Positions 47,331-57,619 of a stretch of 64,000 nucleotides of DNA are shown here, in pieces. The first letter of the stretch is position 1, and every line of letters begins with the position of its first letter. The position numbers and the translations under genes are program-made. The notes below the pieces were generated by a model that saw only the letters and a list, made by a program, of their open reading frames with translations, was not told the DNA's origin and searched no databases. The stretch lies in assembly GCA_017654935.2 (NCBI GenBank), contig CM065699.1, forward strand, positions 20,241,102 through 20,305,101, given 5' to 3'. The stretch comes from Phymorhynchus buccinoides (Eukaryota > Mollusca > Gastropoda > Neogastropoda > Raphitomidae).

Positions 47331-47407
47331 CGTGCACACACAACCCACAAAACCAAAACACACACAAGCACACATGTATGCACACATTCATGCTCACACA
47401 CACACAC

Positions 47408-47476
<69 letters not shown>

Positions 47477-47480
47477 CACA
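47100..47480. repeat. (CA)n microsatellites in LINE 3' region
   Basis: CA runs at 47110-47145, 47297-47330 and a 65-bp pure run at about 47408-47472. Frames of over 100 codons here are repeat artefacts. Confidence 0.95.
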
Positions 47481-47553
47481 CACAAAACACAGCACAAACC
47501 TCTTATTCAATCTTCCCTCACGTGCACACAACGATAGACAACTGATCAAATAT

Positions 47554-50481
47554 TTAGGGTGCAGCAGGAAAAAGATGGGTTTTAAGAGAGGTTTTGAATG
47601 AGGAGACTGAGTTGGAGTGTCGGAGAGGAGAAGGCAGAGAATTCCACAGAGATGGTGCTTGACAAGAAAAAGAACGTTGGCCAGCAGATTTGAGACGGAT
47701 GGAGGGAATGGAAAGGAGACGAGAATCAGAAGACGAACGTAGTTGGCGAGCTGGGACATAGAGATGAAGAAGATCAGAGAGATACACGGGAGCTTGATCA
47801 TTCAGTGACTTGAAGGCAAGGAGGAGAATTTTGTAGTCAATACGTGATTGAACTGGGAGCCAATGTAGGGAACGAAGAACCGGAGTGATGTGATCGTACC
47901 TAGGGGAGCGAGAAATGAGACGAGCAGCATTATTCTGGACCCGTTGGAGCTTAGAGATGAGAATTGATGGACAGCCAGCAAGAAGTGAGTTACAGTAGTC
48001 AAGGCGAGACAGGACAAAAGCACATACTAGAGTCTTCAGGGCATCTTGAGAGAGGAAACGGCGGATGGAACTAATTCTTCGAAGTTCTAGATAGCAAGAC
48101 TTGCAAACATTGGAAACATGCTGTTTGAAAGAAAGGGTTTGGTCCAAAGTAACACCTAGATTGCGGACGGATGCCGATAGCTTGATCTCAGTGCCATCAA
48201 TGTCGACAGAACCTGGGAGAACCTGAGTTTTAATTGTGTGGTTAGAGGCTACAAGAATCATCTCTGTCTTTTCAGCATTTAGTTGCAGTTTGTTGTAAAA
48301 CATCCATGTTTTAACAGCAGAGATGCACAACTTAGAAGAAGAAATCATTTGATCTAATTGACTCAAGTGGGCAGAAATGTACAGTTGATTGTCATCAGAA
48401 AAGCTATGATGTAGAATAGAATGCTGGTTGATGATGGCGGAGAGAGGTTGGGTATAAAGAACAAAAAGGATAGGGCCTAAGACTGAACCTTGGGGCACAC
48501 CGAACTGAAGACCTTTTGGAAGAGATGAAGCACCATTGACAACAACTGTCTGTGTGCGATCAGAGAGGTAGGAAGAAAACCAGGAAAGAACAGCCCCAGA
48601 TAGACCAAAGGAGGTGTGAAGTCTAGAAATGAGGATGGAGTGGTCGATAGTGTCAAACGCTGCAGAAAGATCAAGGAGAGAGAGAAGAGAAACCTTATTT
48701 TCATCCAAGGCAGTGAGCAGGTCGTTCGTTATCTTTAAGAGGGCTGTCTCAGCACTGTGACCTGCTCGATAAGCAGACTGTTTTGGATAGAAAAGATCGT
48801 TTACCTGAAGATGGTCAGACAGCTGTTTAAGAACCACCTTTAGGAATGAAAGATTAGAGACAGGCCGATAGTTCTTTAGATTTTCAGGATCGAGACTAGG
48901 CTTCTTTAAGAGAGGTTTGACAACTGCATATTTGAAATGAGTTGGAAAGCGGCCTGAACATAGAGATTCATTGATGATGGATGTAAAGTAAGGAAGGAGA
49001 TCATCAAGACACTGGGAGAAGAGAGATAAAGGTAGAGGGTCTAGTTCACAGGTTTTAGTCTGAGTTCGGGTCAAAATCTTCTTAACCTCATCAGTGGAAA
49101 CAGAACGGAACTCAGACCACATACTGCCAGAAAAGGAGGGATCAGGGACAGAGTCAGTTGATGGTGGAGCAGATTGAGAATCAAGATTGTGGCGGATGGT
49201 GGCTATCTTGCTGTGAAAGAAATCAGAGAAACGTTGAGGGAGTTCAGACACAGGGATAGAAGAAGGTAGAGGTGTGGACTTTGGTTTACCAAGGAGGGAG
49301 TTGGCTAAACTAAACAATTGACGTGAAGTGGTACAAGCGAGAATTTGGGCATTCAAACAAGAGCATTTGGCCTTATCTATAATGTCAGACACAATTTTGT
49401 TCATGGCTCGAAAAATCTGTTTGTGAATTTCAAGTCCAGTCTTAACCCACTGGCGCTCTGCACGGCGGCGTTCTTGTTTAGCCTGAGTCACCTCAGGTGC
49501 CACAGAAGCATACCACGGTGATGGAGGCCTACTGGAGATCTTGCGACGGATGACAGGGGCGTGGAGGTCGAGTAGACTGGTCAGGAGGTGGTGGAGCTGG
49601 TCGGCAGAAGGCTGTAGAGATGAGTCAAGTCTGGCCCTGAGGTCAGACATGAAGGCAGTGATGTTGATGGAGGAAATCTTCCTGGTCTCAGCATACACAG
49701 GAGGGCATGAAGGGCGAGATAAACGGAGGCAGGAAAGAACACAGAGATGGTCAGAAAAGTCCAGGAAGGAGTCAGGAGCAGTGGACCGCAGGACGTCTTC
49801 GTCGTCACGCCTGACGATAACCAGGTCAAGGGTGTGACCTTTCTGGTGGGTGGGGAAGGTCACAGCCTGGTGCAGGTCGAAGTCATCCAGCAGTGCGGTG
49901 AAGCGGAGGGTGAGGGGGTCAGTGGGAACATCAACATGAATGTTGAAGTCTCCCATGATGATTGGAACACCGCTGATAGTGTTGCAGTGCTCCAGCAAAG
50001 AGGGAAACTCGTCGAGGAAGAGGGAGTCCGAAAGTTTGTTTTTCTTGTTGGGAGGGGGGCGGTAGAGGCAGAAAAGCTGTAGGCAGTGCTGACGTAGAGT
50101 AACGGAGAGCTGGGCCAGTTCAAAGGAGGAGTGTAGAAAGGGGAAGAGGGAGGTAGAGGTGAGATGGAGGCACAGTTTTTCACGCACGACAAAGGCAATG
50201 CCTCCGCCACATGAAGAGCGAGGATAGGAGATGGTTTTGTAGCCAGGGGGAGAAAGATCAGCGCATTTAGCTTCATCACCCGAAGGCAGAAGCCAGGATT
50301 CAGTGATGCAGAAAATATCAACATCATTCTCTACAATGAAATAATTAATAGAAGAACGTTTCTGTGGGACGCCAACGGAACGGGGGTTAAACTGGGCAAC
50401 AATAAAATTAGCATCTTTTGTGGGCGAAGCAACGGGAACAGTAAGTAAGTTAGAAATACTCATCCACTTAATAGTTTTCAA
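47554..50481 (-). CDS. LINE endonuclease-reverse transcriptase, 975 aa
   Basis: AP endonuclease motifs are present: FNPRSV near the start, ITESWL, IIMGDFNIH and SDHLCVLS. Reverse transcriptase: NYRPVSNLSFLKVVLKQL, DLSAAFDTIDH (motif A), GVPQGSVLGPILF (motif B) and FSDDNQLY where most families have FADD, both catalytic Asp kept. The C-terminus reads LHWLPVQSRIDYK and LWNSLPSPLR. No stop or frameshift, so recent activity is plausible. No separate ORF1 is seen; the copy may lack the 5' part. Confidence 0.9.
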   Translation of the reverse strand: MKTIKWMSISNLLTVPVASPTKDANFIVAQFNPRSVGVPQKRSSINYFIVENDVDIFCITESWLLPSGDEAKCADLSPPGYKTISYPRSSCGGGIAFVVREKLCLHLTSTSLFPFLHSSFELAQLSVTLRQHCLQLFCLYRPPPNKKNKLSDSLFLDEFPSLLEHCNTISGVPIIMGDFNIHVDVPTDPLTLRFTALLDDFDLHQAVTFPTHQKGHTLDLVIVRRDDEDVLRSTAPDSFLDFSDHLCVLSCLRLSRPSCPPVYAETRKISSINITAFMSDLRARLDSSLQPSADQLHHLLTSLLDLHAPVIRRKISSRPPSPWYASVAPEVTQAKQERRRAERQWVKTGLEIHKQIFRAMNKIVSDIIDKAKCSCLNAQILACTTSRQLFSLANSLLGKPKSTPLPSSIPVSELPQRFSDFFHSKIATIRHNLDSQSAPPSTDSVPDPSFSGSMWSEFRSVSTDEVKKILTRTQTKTCELDPLPLSLFSQCLDDLLPYFTSIINESLCSGRFPTHFKYAVVKPLLKKPSLDPENLKNYRPVSNLSFLKVVLKQLSDHLQVNDLFYPKQSAYRAGHSAETALLKITNDLLTALDENKVSLLSLLDLSAAFDTIDHSILISRLHTSFGLSGAVLSWFSSYLSDRTQTVVVNGASSLPKGLQFGVPQGSVLGPILFVLYTQPLSAIINQHSILHHSFSDDNQLYISAHLSQLDQMISSSKLCISAVKTWMFYNKLQLNAEKTEMILVASNHTIKTQVLPGSVDIDGTEIKLSASVRNLGVTLDQTLSFKQHVSNVCKSCYLELRRISSIRRFLSQDALKTLVCAFVLSRLDYCNSLLAGCPSILISKLQRVQNNAARLISRSPRYDHITPVLRSLHWLPVQSRIDYKILLLAFKSLNDQAPVYLSDLLHLYVPARQLRSSSDSRLLSIPSIRLKSAGQRSFSCQAPSLWNSLPSPLRHSNSVSSFKTSLKTHLFPAAP

Positions 50482-50821
50482 CCAATGAAATGACTTAGTC
50501 TATTTTTAGGACGGCAATGAATGAAAACGAGTCACTACCCCTCTCTTCGTCTTCTTTGTCATTCTTTTTTTTTTAAAATCTGCTAATACAGTAATAAAAA
50601 ATTTACTTTGGAATTATAACAAGCTTTTATTATTATAAACAATACCGCAAATCTTCAAAACTGTGCGGTTAAGGATTATTTTTTAAATAATTACCCGGCC
50701 AGAGGCCGAGGTATTGCGATTAGTTTTTGTGTGTATCTGTGTGTCTGTGTATTGATTATCTTAAAAACTACTGTTTGGATTTTGATTAAAATTGGCAGAG
50801 GGGTAGACAGCTTGAAAAGGA

Positions 50822-51085
50822 AGCTTCCTTTCGTTAATCAACACCATGCTGACCTTGACCTTGAAGTTTGACCTTGAAAACCGAAATTTCCTTCTTTGGG
50901 CTATGTAATTTCCCCCCAGCTTTATTTCGTGAACTAGTGAACAGAATCGCTTCAAATTTTGTGTGGTGGTGTACCATGGTGCAAGGAAGTTTGTATAAAA
51001 GTTCAGCTGTATTTTGTGAACTACTGAACAGAATCGCTTCAAATTTTGGGCTATGTATTTTATGCGTTCTGTAAGGGTGGAAAGT
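50822..51085. repeat. Dispersed repeat C, copy 2
   Basis: Shares about 260 bp with 41896-42160: CTTTCGTTAATCAACACC, GTGGTGTACCATGGTGCAAG, AGTTCAGCTGTAT and ACAGAATCGCTTCAAATTTT. Near its left end TGACCTTGA occurs three times. A third, shorter piece follows at 51125-51210. No ends or coding capacity recognised. Confidence 0.8.
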
Positions 51086-51303
51086 GGTGTGTTTATTGGG
51101 GGTGGGGGGGGGGGGGGAGAGGACATGGTGCAAGGAAGTTTATATAAAAGTTCAGCTGTATCTCGTGAACTACTGAACAGAATCACTACAAATTTTAGGC
51201 TATGTTTTTTTATGTAATGATGCAAACCCGCCTAGTGTTGAACGTTTGCACGGAACATGTACGCTATAGCGTATATTAGTGTCTTTGATGATCAATACCC
51301 AAT

Positions 51304-51353
51304 GTGGCGGTACCATAGCCGATGAGGTTTAACCGAGGCGTGGTTACCGCTAC
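51304..51353 (+). ncRNA. U4 snRNA 5' stem-loop-like SINE head
   Basis: Same fold as the copy at 58563, beginning GTGGCGGTACCATAGCCGAT. In the basal stem this copy has GCGGTA pairing TTACCGC where the 58563 copy has GCAGTA pairing TTACTGC. A G-C pair is thus replaced by an A-U pair, a covariation that supports the stem. Confidence 0.75.
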
Positions 51354-51411
51354 ACCTATCTATATTGTTAAAAACTGAATGATTTTAGTTAATATAACTA
51401 TCTATTCTATC

Positions 51412-51620
51412 TATATACTTACCGTTTCACTACGAATGAGTTATACCTTCCAATTTGAAGCAAATGCCAATTTACCAAAGACCAAAAAGCTCTAGTCTTA
51501 ACAAGACTAGATTACTTCCCTTGGTCTACACAGCCAATACCACTAAGCTGCCGCGGAACCCACTCACTACGTCACTTCCGGAGAGGCAACTTCAAGTCAT
51601 GATAAGAAATTTTCTCCTTT
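51412..51620 (+). repeat. DIRS inverted terminal repeat, left
   Basis: Reverse complement of about 57620-57815, sharing ACCGTTTCACTACGAATGAG, ACCAAAAAGCTCTAGTC and TCACTTCCGGAGAGGCAAC. In element sense this is the 3' end. Confidence 0.9.
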
Positions 51621-51683
51621 CTTTCCTTAAAAACCAACCTTCCCAATGATGTTTTCGTCGGAGGGAGGTGGGTGGGAACCTTT

Positions 51684-51790
51684 GATCGTAGTGAAACGGT
51701 AAGTATATAGATAGAATAGATAGTTATATTAACTAAAATCATTCAATCTATTCTATCATGTTACCGTTTCACTACGAATGAGTTGATTCC
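51684..51790. other. DIRS internal complementary region
   Basis: The left half (CGTAGTGAAACGGTAAG to TTAACTAAAATCATT) is the reverse complement of the left terminus. The right half (AATCTATTCTATCATG, then ACCGTTTCACTACGAATGAG) is the reverse complement of the right terminus. In the DIRS model it is the template that joins the ends into a circle. Confidence 0.9.
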
Positions 51791-52001
51791 CAGCGAGGAG
51801 GTGGGTAAGAAAACATTGTTGAAGTTACACTCCAACAAGCCAAACAAACAGTACCCACAAGACAAACCTGACCTGGAACGCCAGGGATAACCTGTAAGAG
51901 AGAGGACATTATAACAAATAACCAATCAAAACATCCATACCCCCAAACAGCATAAGCATATGCATACCAACATCAGAACAAAAAATAACAAACGATTACC
52001 G

Positions 52002-53230
52002 TTAGGCCAGAGAAACCGGAGTCTGCGCAAGCACCACCTTCCTGATGCCGAAGGTGTCGTCCTGCCTTCTGGCGGAGAAATGGCGCAGGTAGAAGCTAGT
52101 GAAGGTGGACTGAGACTTCCAGTACGCTGCTTCCATCACGCTGGAAAGCGCTACTCCCTTGATCATAGCCAGGGATGTGCTGATAGCCCGGATTTCATGG
52201 GCTCTCAGGGGGTTAGAGGGCAATGACTTGTCGGCACTTAAGTACGCTAACTTAATAGCGCCCACTAACCACCTAGAAATGGTTGATTTCGAGATATCCC
52301 TCATGTATTTCTCATTCAGTGAGATGAACAGACGGCGTTTGTGCCCCCGGAAGGGGGAGGTTCTCTTAAGGTAATACTTAAGGGCTCTGACAGGGCACAG
52401 GAGCCTATCCGAATCATCGGGGCCGAGAATGGTGCAAAGACTCTGAACAGTAACTGAGGGGGAAGCAATCTGAGCAGGCTGATTCTTGGCCCTAAACTCG
52501 GGCAGAAAAGACAAGGTGACTGACTGATCCGAAGTATTGAACTCAACGTCAGAACCCAGACCACTAAGAGCATGAACACCGCTAACCCGCCTAGCAGTGG
52601 CCAGGGAGAGAAGAAAAACCGTTTTAAAAGTTAGTAACTTCAAGGACAAAGAGGACATGGGCTCACATTTATCCCTAAAAAATGAGAGGACCAGAAAAAC
52701 ATCCCACTGCGGAAGGCGAACACCGGACGAAACAGAGACATTACGCACAGCATCAATGAGATGGGAGACTTCAATGGCACACGAAAAAACAGGGTTTCTC
52801 TTGCCCGTTGCCACAGCAACGGTATGAACAACGGCAGACCTGTAACCACACAAAGTCTGGGCGGATAAGCCGCGGACCTGGTACAGGTGAGCTAAAAACT
52901 GGGTGAACTGTGGACCAGAAGGGTCTAGGGGGGGAATGCCCTGGGCTGTGCAAAACCCGAACCAAGAAGCCCACCTAATGTCATAAAGCTTATTGGTGCT
53001 CTGCCTACGAGCCTTAAGGACTAGGTCAACAGTTTTGTCTGGTAAGAGTCGTGCTCGCAACCCGGCCCGCATAGTAGCCATGCGGTCAACTGAAACAGCT
53101 GGGGGTTGGCGTGTCCTACACCGGAGCGAGGCTGAAGCAGAGTGTCCCTTGTGAGACGAAGCGGGACGCTTGGCACGTGAGACAGGCTCTCGAGCTCTGG
53201 AAACCAAGGGCTCGTTTCCCAGAACGGGGC
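52002..53230 (-). CDS. DIRS tyrosine recombinase
   Basis: Catalytic residues of the family are visible: Arg in LATARRVSGVHAL, H-x-x-R in RAHEIRAIS and the Tyr nucleophile in TFTSFYLRHF near the C-terminus. The open frame extends upstream to 55022 (1006 codons), but the upper part overlaps the RT frame. The recombinase homology begins at about 53230 and its true start is not decided. It would insert the circular cDNA copy. Confidence 0.85.
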
Positions 53231-54964
53231 GATGACAATCAAGCGGGGCCTGTCGCGGCAGTATTTCTCCAGCACTTTGGTGAGCAGAGACGTGGGAGGG
53301 TACGCATAAGTTGACATTCCTGTCCAGGAGATCGAGAAAGCGTTGCGCGCTAGTGCCTGGGGGTCCCTCATAGGTGACACATAGAGAGGAAGCCTGCAAT
53401 TGTACTTTGTGGCAAACAGGTCCACGTGAGGTTTCCCCCAAAGGTGCCACAGCGGGAGGAGGGACCGGTGAGCGACGGTCCATTCCGTGGGGAGAAGTTG
53501 TCCTTTCCTGCTCAGCTGATCCGCTAGGACGTTCAACTTCCCTGGGACGTATTCCACTGAGAGCACGATCTTTCTTGACTGGGCCCAGAGAAGAATCCCT
53601 TCCGCTTTCATCGAAAGGGCCGGAGACCGTGTTCCTCCCTGGCGGCGAAGATAAGAGAGAGCTGTCGTATTGTCTCCGCAGACAGTGACCCATTTCCCGG
53701 AGAGGAGTGCAAAAGACTTCAGGGCCCTGGCTACTGCTTCCATCTCCAAGAGGTTGATGTGACAGTCCTTCTCTGCCGAAGTCCATTGGCCCGAAACTTC
53801 GACCCGATCCAAATGGGCGCCCCAGCCCGTCGTTGAGGCATCCGTGTGAAGAAACTGTTGCTGTTGCATGGGGCGGATAGGCACCGAGCTGTTGAGCCAC
53901 TCGAGATTCATCCACTGTTCCGTCGAGTCGAGGAACCAATCGCCGAGAGACACTAGTTGCTCGAGAGGCATCTGAGACAGTTTCCTTTGCGACAGCAGTC
54001 GTTGCAGTGGCCGCTTGTGCACCCGCGCGAGAGGAAGCAAATCCGCTACCGATTCCATAAGCCCCAGGAGGCGGAGAAGCTGACGAGCAGAGAGCGAAGT
54101 CCTCAGTCTGAACGTCGAGACAATCTCGAATATGGCTTTGACTCGAGTCTCCGACGGTTGCACTGAAAACCGCTCTGTATTGAACCTCATGCCGAGGTAG
54201 CTGAAGGAGGTCGAAGGAGTCAGCTCCGACTTCCCGTCGTGAATGCGAAAACCCAGGGTCCTGGACAGTCGAACAAGAGTGTCTGTTTGAGAGAGGCATA
54301 GGGCTTGCGAAGCTGCTAGCAACAACCAATCGTCCAGGTAAACGTGAAGACGAATTGCCTGGGACCTGGCGAGACGAACGAGTTCCTTGGTGATTCTTGA
54401 GAAGATCCAAGGGGCCGGGGACAGGCCGAACGGAAGGGCAACAAACTGATAAGTCTTGTGTTTCCAGACGAAGCGCAGGAAACGCTGACGTGAAGGGTGG
54501 ATGCCCACGTGAAAATATGCGTCCCTCAGGTCGATGGACGTAGCCCAGTCGTTCGGAAGAATGGAGAGACGGATCGAAGCTGCCGTCTCCATTTTGAACT
54601 TGTCGGTGCGAATAAACTTGTTGAGGGGGGACAAGTCCAAGACCGGGCGAAATTCTCCGCTTTTCTTGGGGACCACGAACAGTCGAGAGTAGAAACCCGG
54701 TTCCGTAGGCACAATCTGCACAACGGCACCCTTTTGACAGAGTGCAGCGACTTCCTTGTCGATCGCTTCGAATTTTGACTGGTCTTGAGGGGGCGGGAAA
54801 GAGATGGGTTGGGCAGACAGGGGAGGTTCCCTGGAAAAGGGGAACCTGAAGCCGACCCGCACGACCTGACGGACCCAAGGGCTTTCGACCAAGTGCTCCC
54901 ATGCTGAAAAGCATTTCAGAAGGGAGCCCACACTTGAGTCGGTCGAAGCGCCTGAATCCCCCAA
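53021..54964 (-). CDS. DIRS reverse transcriptase-RNase H-methyltransferase
   Basis: 647 codons, open throughout. RT: RPVLDLSPLNKFI, then DLRDAYFHVGIHP (first Asp), LPFGLSPAPW and HVYLDDWLL (catalytic DD). RNase H: HTDASTTGWGAH, NLLEMEAVARAL and VCGDNTTALSYL supply Asp, Glu and Asp. Then comes the DIRS-specific methyltransferase-like region with PHVDLFATKYN and APFWETSPWFPEL. It overlaps the downstream recombinase frame, as in other DIRS elements. No disabling mutation is seen. Confidence 0.88.
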   Translation of the reverse strand: MGDSGASTDSSVGSLLKCFSAWEHLVESPWVRQVVRVGFRFPFSREPPLSAQPISFPPPQDQSKFEAIDKEVAALCQKGAVVQIVPTEPGFYSRLFVVPKKSGEFRPVLDLSPLNKFIRTDKFKMETAASIRLSILPNDWATSIDLRDAYFHVGIHPSRQRFLRFVWKHKTYQFVALPFGLSPAPWIFSRITKELVRLARSQAIRLHVYLDDWLLLAASQALCLSQTDTLVRLSRTLGFRIHDGKSELTPSTSFSYLGMRFNTERFSVQPSETRVKAIFEIVSTFRLRTSLSARQLLRLLGLMESVADLLPLARVHKRPLQRLLSQRKLSQMPLEQLVSLGDWFLDSTEQWMNLEWLNSSVPIRPMQQQQFLHTDASTTGWGAHLDRVEVSGQWTSAEKDCHINLLEMEAVARALKSFALLSGKWVTVCGDNTTALSYLRRQGGTRSPALSMKAEGILLWAQSRKIVLSVEYVPGKLNVLADQLSRKGQLLPTEWTVAHRSLLPLWHLWGKPHVDLFATKYNCRLPLYVSPMRDPQALARNAFSISWTGMSTYAYPPTSLLTKVLEKYCRDRPRLIVIAPFWETSPWFPELESLSHVPSVPLRLTRDTLLQPRSGVGHANPQLFQLTAWLLCGPGCEHDSYQTKLLT

Positions 54965-54978
54965 AGGACGTGCGGGCC

Positions 54979-57447
54979 CTACTGAAAAGGCTGTTTCCGT
55001 GCTGGGAACGGGGCACGGACATACCGGGAAGAACCCGAGGTGCCCGATCCCCGTCCCGAGGACGGAGGACGGCGGTTGGTGGGCAAAGGGCGACGCTGGT
55101 ATGAGGGGCGTTGACGCTGTCCCGCTGACTGGTAGTTGGGGTAGCGAAAGGAACGCCCTCGAGACGAACCGGTTCTCATGGGGATAGAGGGAGGAGGCCT
55201 AAAGTCCAGGCGCGCGCGCTTAGGTTGGGGGGAAGCAAACCCCCGGCCGGCAGCCCTGGTAGCCAACTCCATGATACGTTCCTGGCCCAAGTCCAGTCTC
55301 CGTTTCTTGACCCGCTCCAGGTTGTCCTTGAGGGAAGCCTGATGAAAAGTAGAGCGAGGATCGGTGGGGCCAGAGCGAATGTTCGAACGATCCAACAGGG
55401 AGAGAGGCACTTTACAATCCTTGAGGACCGCGTCCCTGAACGTGGCCGCTAGCTGCACTTTAGTAGAGGAGGCCACGGACGAAATGGAGCTCACAGCTTG
55501 GTTGAGAGAAGCCAAGGCAACGCCCAGGGCACGCTCGTCGACACCATCACGCAGCCTGAAGTCTTCAGGTTTGGAAGCGGCCGTAGAACCGGCGATCTGC
55601 GCCAGAGACTGAAGCATTGACGTGGCTAACGACGAGGCTCGAAGAATAGAGAACATGGATCTCTCCAAGTTGTTGAAGGCCGGCTGGCCCATGAGAACCG
55701 AAGTCTGTCTCATCCTGCGCCCATAGCTAAGGGCGGAACGATCCTGCTGGGACACCTCCGAGTGCGAAGGCACAGGCACGAAGGGGTTTGCCAGCTGAAA
55801 CGGCGGGAAGAAGTCCTTCTTCACAAACGAGCCAGGTTGAGACGGGACCGGTTCCGGCTGAGGGGAAGGAGAGATGTCGTCGTCGTCCACGGGCAACGGT
55901 GGCGGTTGAGCCCACAGGATAGAGTCAGCCTTACGCAGTGCCTGGCGGACGAACGGAGAGGTGTGAAGCGCTAGACGGGCCTCCTTCTGCGCTTGCAGCT
56001 CGCCAAAGAACTGCGGCTGTCCCGCTGTCTGAGATGATTCGAGCTGCACCATCGGCTTGATGTCCTTGCAGTAGGGCTGAAGGATGTGCAGATAGCCTTG
56101 ATAATTGCCGGTCGAAGGGATTGGGTCTGAACACACAGGGGGGTCAGACACACTATTGTCCCGCTCAGACTGAGAAAGTTGATCGTAGCCGTGGTCAGAC
56201 CTCGACGAGGACCACTGAGACCCCTGAGACCCAGTCCTCATGATGCGAAACACTTCGTCCTGAACGGCTAGGTCGAAGTCATCCAAACCCTCACGCGGCG
56301 ACGAATCAAACTCCTCATCCACGGAAGACCCTCGAGGCCGCGCCGCATGACGCTTCGAGGAATGCCTGGCTTGACGAGCATCCAAGGGGGGCTGAAGCTC
56401 AACCGTATGACGGGGGCCAGGTTGACGTGAAACGGGCTCCAGAACAGGCATCGGGGGGTCCACCCCCGAAGGTGTCGCTCTGTGACGGGTGTCCGTAACG
56501 GTGGAGACTGGTGGCCGCGTGCCGCCGGCACGGCGCACGGGCCTGGGCGAGTAGTCGTCGAAGTCATCGCAAATTCCGTGTTCAAGAGACCGCCGAGGCA
56601 AGGCCCTACGCGGGCAACGGCTCTGCTGGGTAAAATGCACGTCCGTATTTCTCGCCCTACCCGGGCTACAAGACTGCCGATCATCGTGAGACTGATCATC
56701 AACGAGAGAAGAGGGGAGACATTCGCTCCTGCGAGATCGAGAGCCGTAGAAGGGGACGGCGTCAGGACGGGGTTTCCTGTGGGCGTCGATGGAGCGAGCA
56801 GCTTCCACGTCACGCTGGGAGAAGGACCGACCGTCCGACTCGAGGTCTTCCTCTCGGGGGAAGATGGAGATGCCCGTAACGCGCTCCCTCTGGGCCAGCT
56901 GCTCAACTGAGTACAAAGTAGGTTCATCATTATCATTCATGGTAAGGCGAGGGGAACGTACACACTGGTTGTCTTCTCGTGTCCCGTGAGGGTACCGTGC
57001 GGGTCTGTCCGAGGTCAAGTCAGTCGTCAAGTCCATTTGCCTACCAGGTCTAACCGACCAATCGGTCAAGGAGGCCGAAGGGACCAAAACTAAACCTTTA
57101 TTTTTAAACTCGGCAAGCATGTCTGCCACCAGAGTAGACGAATCCACTAGGGAAATAACCTGTTCTGACACCACCGCAGAAGACTCAGAAACCACAGGCT
57201 GAGGGAGAGGAGGGGGGGGGGGGGGTTGCTCCTTCTTCGACGACGAAGAAGAGGAAGACTTCGGCCTAGAACTCGAATGCTTACGAGAGCTAGAGGAAGA
57301 AGAAGCTTGAGGTGTATCTGAACACCTCCCCTTATCCTCCCGAGAGGGCTTACTAGAGACCCCACTAGAGTGAGCCGAAACAACAGGATCGACGGACGAC
57401 ATGGCGTCCGGGGGCACAAAGCACGTAAGCACAGCAACTACTTTCAA
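54979..57447 (-). CDS. DIRS gag-like protein
   Basis: 822 codons if the first Met is used; an inner Met (AMSSVDP, about 57402) is equally plausible. The N-terminus is Ser-rich with a poly-Pro run encoded by a G/C homopolymer. The middle is Arg/Ser/Asp-rich, the C-terminus basic and Gly/Arg-rich (RTGSSRGRSFRYPN), fitting nucleic-acid binding. No zinc knuckle is seen. A truncated relative of the N-terminus lies at 27957-28258. Function is inferred from position. Confidence 0.7.
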   Translation of the reverse strand: MKVVAVLTCFVPPDAMSSVDPVVSAHSSGVSSKPSREDKGRCSDTPQASSSSSSRKHSSSRPKSSSSSSSKKEQPPPPPPLPQPVVSESSAVVSEQVISLVDSSTLVADMLAEFKNKGLVLVPSASLTDWSVRPGRQMDLTTDLTSDRPARYPHGTREDNQCVRSPRLTMNDNDEPTLYSVEQLAQRERVTGISIFPREEDLESDGRSFSQRDVEAARSIDAHRKPRPDAVPFYGSRSRRSECLPSSLVDDQSHDDRQSCSPGRARNTDVHFTQQSRCPRRALPRRSLEHGICDDFDDYSPRPVRRAGGTRPPVSTVTDTRHRATPSGVDPPMPVLEPVSRQPGPRHTVELQPPLDARQARHSSKRHAARPRGSSVDEEFDSSPREGLDDFDLAVQDEVFRIMRTGSQGSQWSSSRSDHGYDQLSQSERDNSVSDPPVCSDPIPSTGNYQGYLHILQPYCKDIKPMVQLESSQTAGQPQFFGELQAQKEARLALHTSPFVRQALRKADSILWAQPPPLPVDDDDISPSPQPEPVPSQPGSFVKKDFFPPFQLANPFVPVPSHSEVSQQDRSALSYGRRMRQTSVLMGQPAFNNLERSMFSILRASSLATSMLQSLAQIAGSTAASKPEDFRLRDGVDERALGVALASLNQAVSSISSVASSTKVQLAATFRDAVLKDCKVPLSLLDRSNIRSGPTDPRSTFHQASLKDNLERVKKRRLDLGQERIMELATRAAGRGFASPQPKRARLDFRPPPSIPMRTGSSRGRSFRYPNYQSAGQRQRPSYQRRPLPTNRRPPSSGRGSGTSGSSRYVRAPFPARKQPFQ

Positions 57448-57619
57448 AAATTATTTAGCAAAGTAAAAACGAAAAAATAATACCCCAAAGCTATGTGCCG
57501 ACAAACCTGCAGCCCCAAGGGAGAGGGGCAACCCAAAACAAGGCGGATGGCGACAATAAGAGTTAGAAAAACGAAATAAATTGAAGAGCAAAGAAGAACA
57601 TGGCTGCTCCAAGTTGGAA

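Larger units (their letters stand above)
46948..50570 (-). mobile_element. L2/CR1-type LINE with intact ORF
   Basis: Minus-strand element with one long ORF. The 3' tail (46948-47030) contains AAAGCGCTTTGGGCTC and AAAGCGCTATATAAATG, then an AT-rich end, a tail widespread in L2-like elements. A (CA)n microsatellite block (47110-47472) lies between ORF stop and tail. The 5' end is placed near 50570 without proof. Target duplications were not identified. Confidence 0.85.

Noticed and set aside
47266..47601. His/Thr-rich plus-strand frames
   Set aside because: Translation of (CA)n microsatellites.
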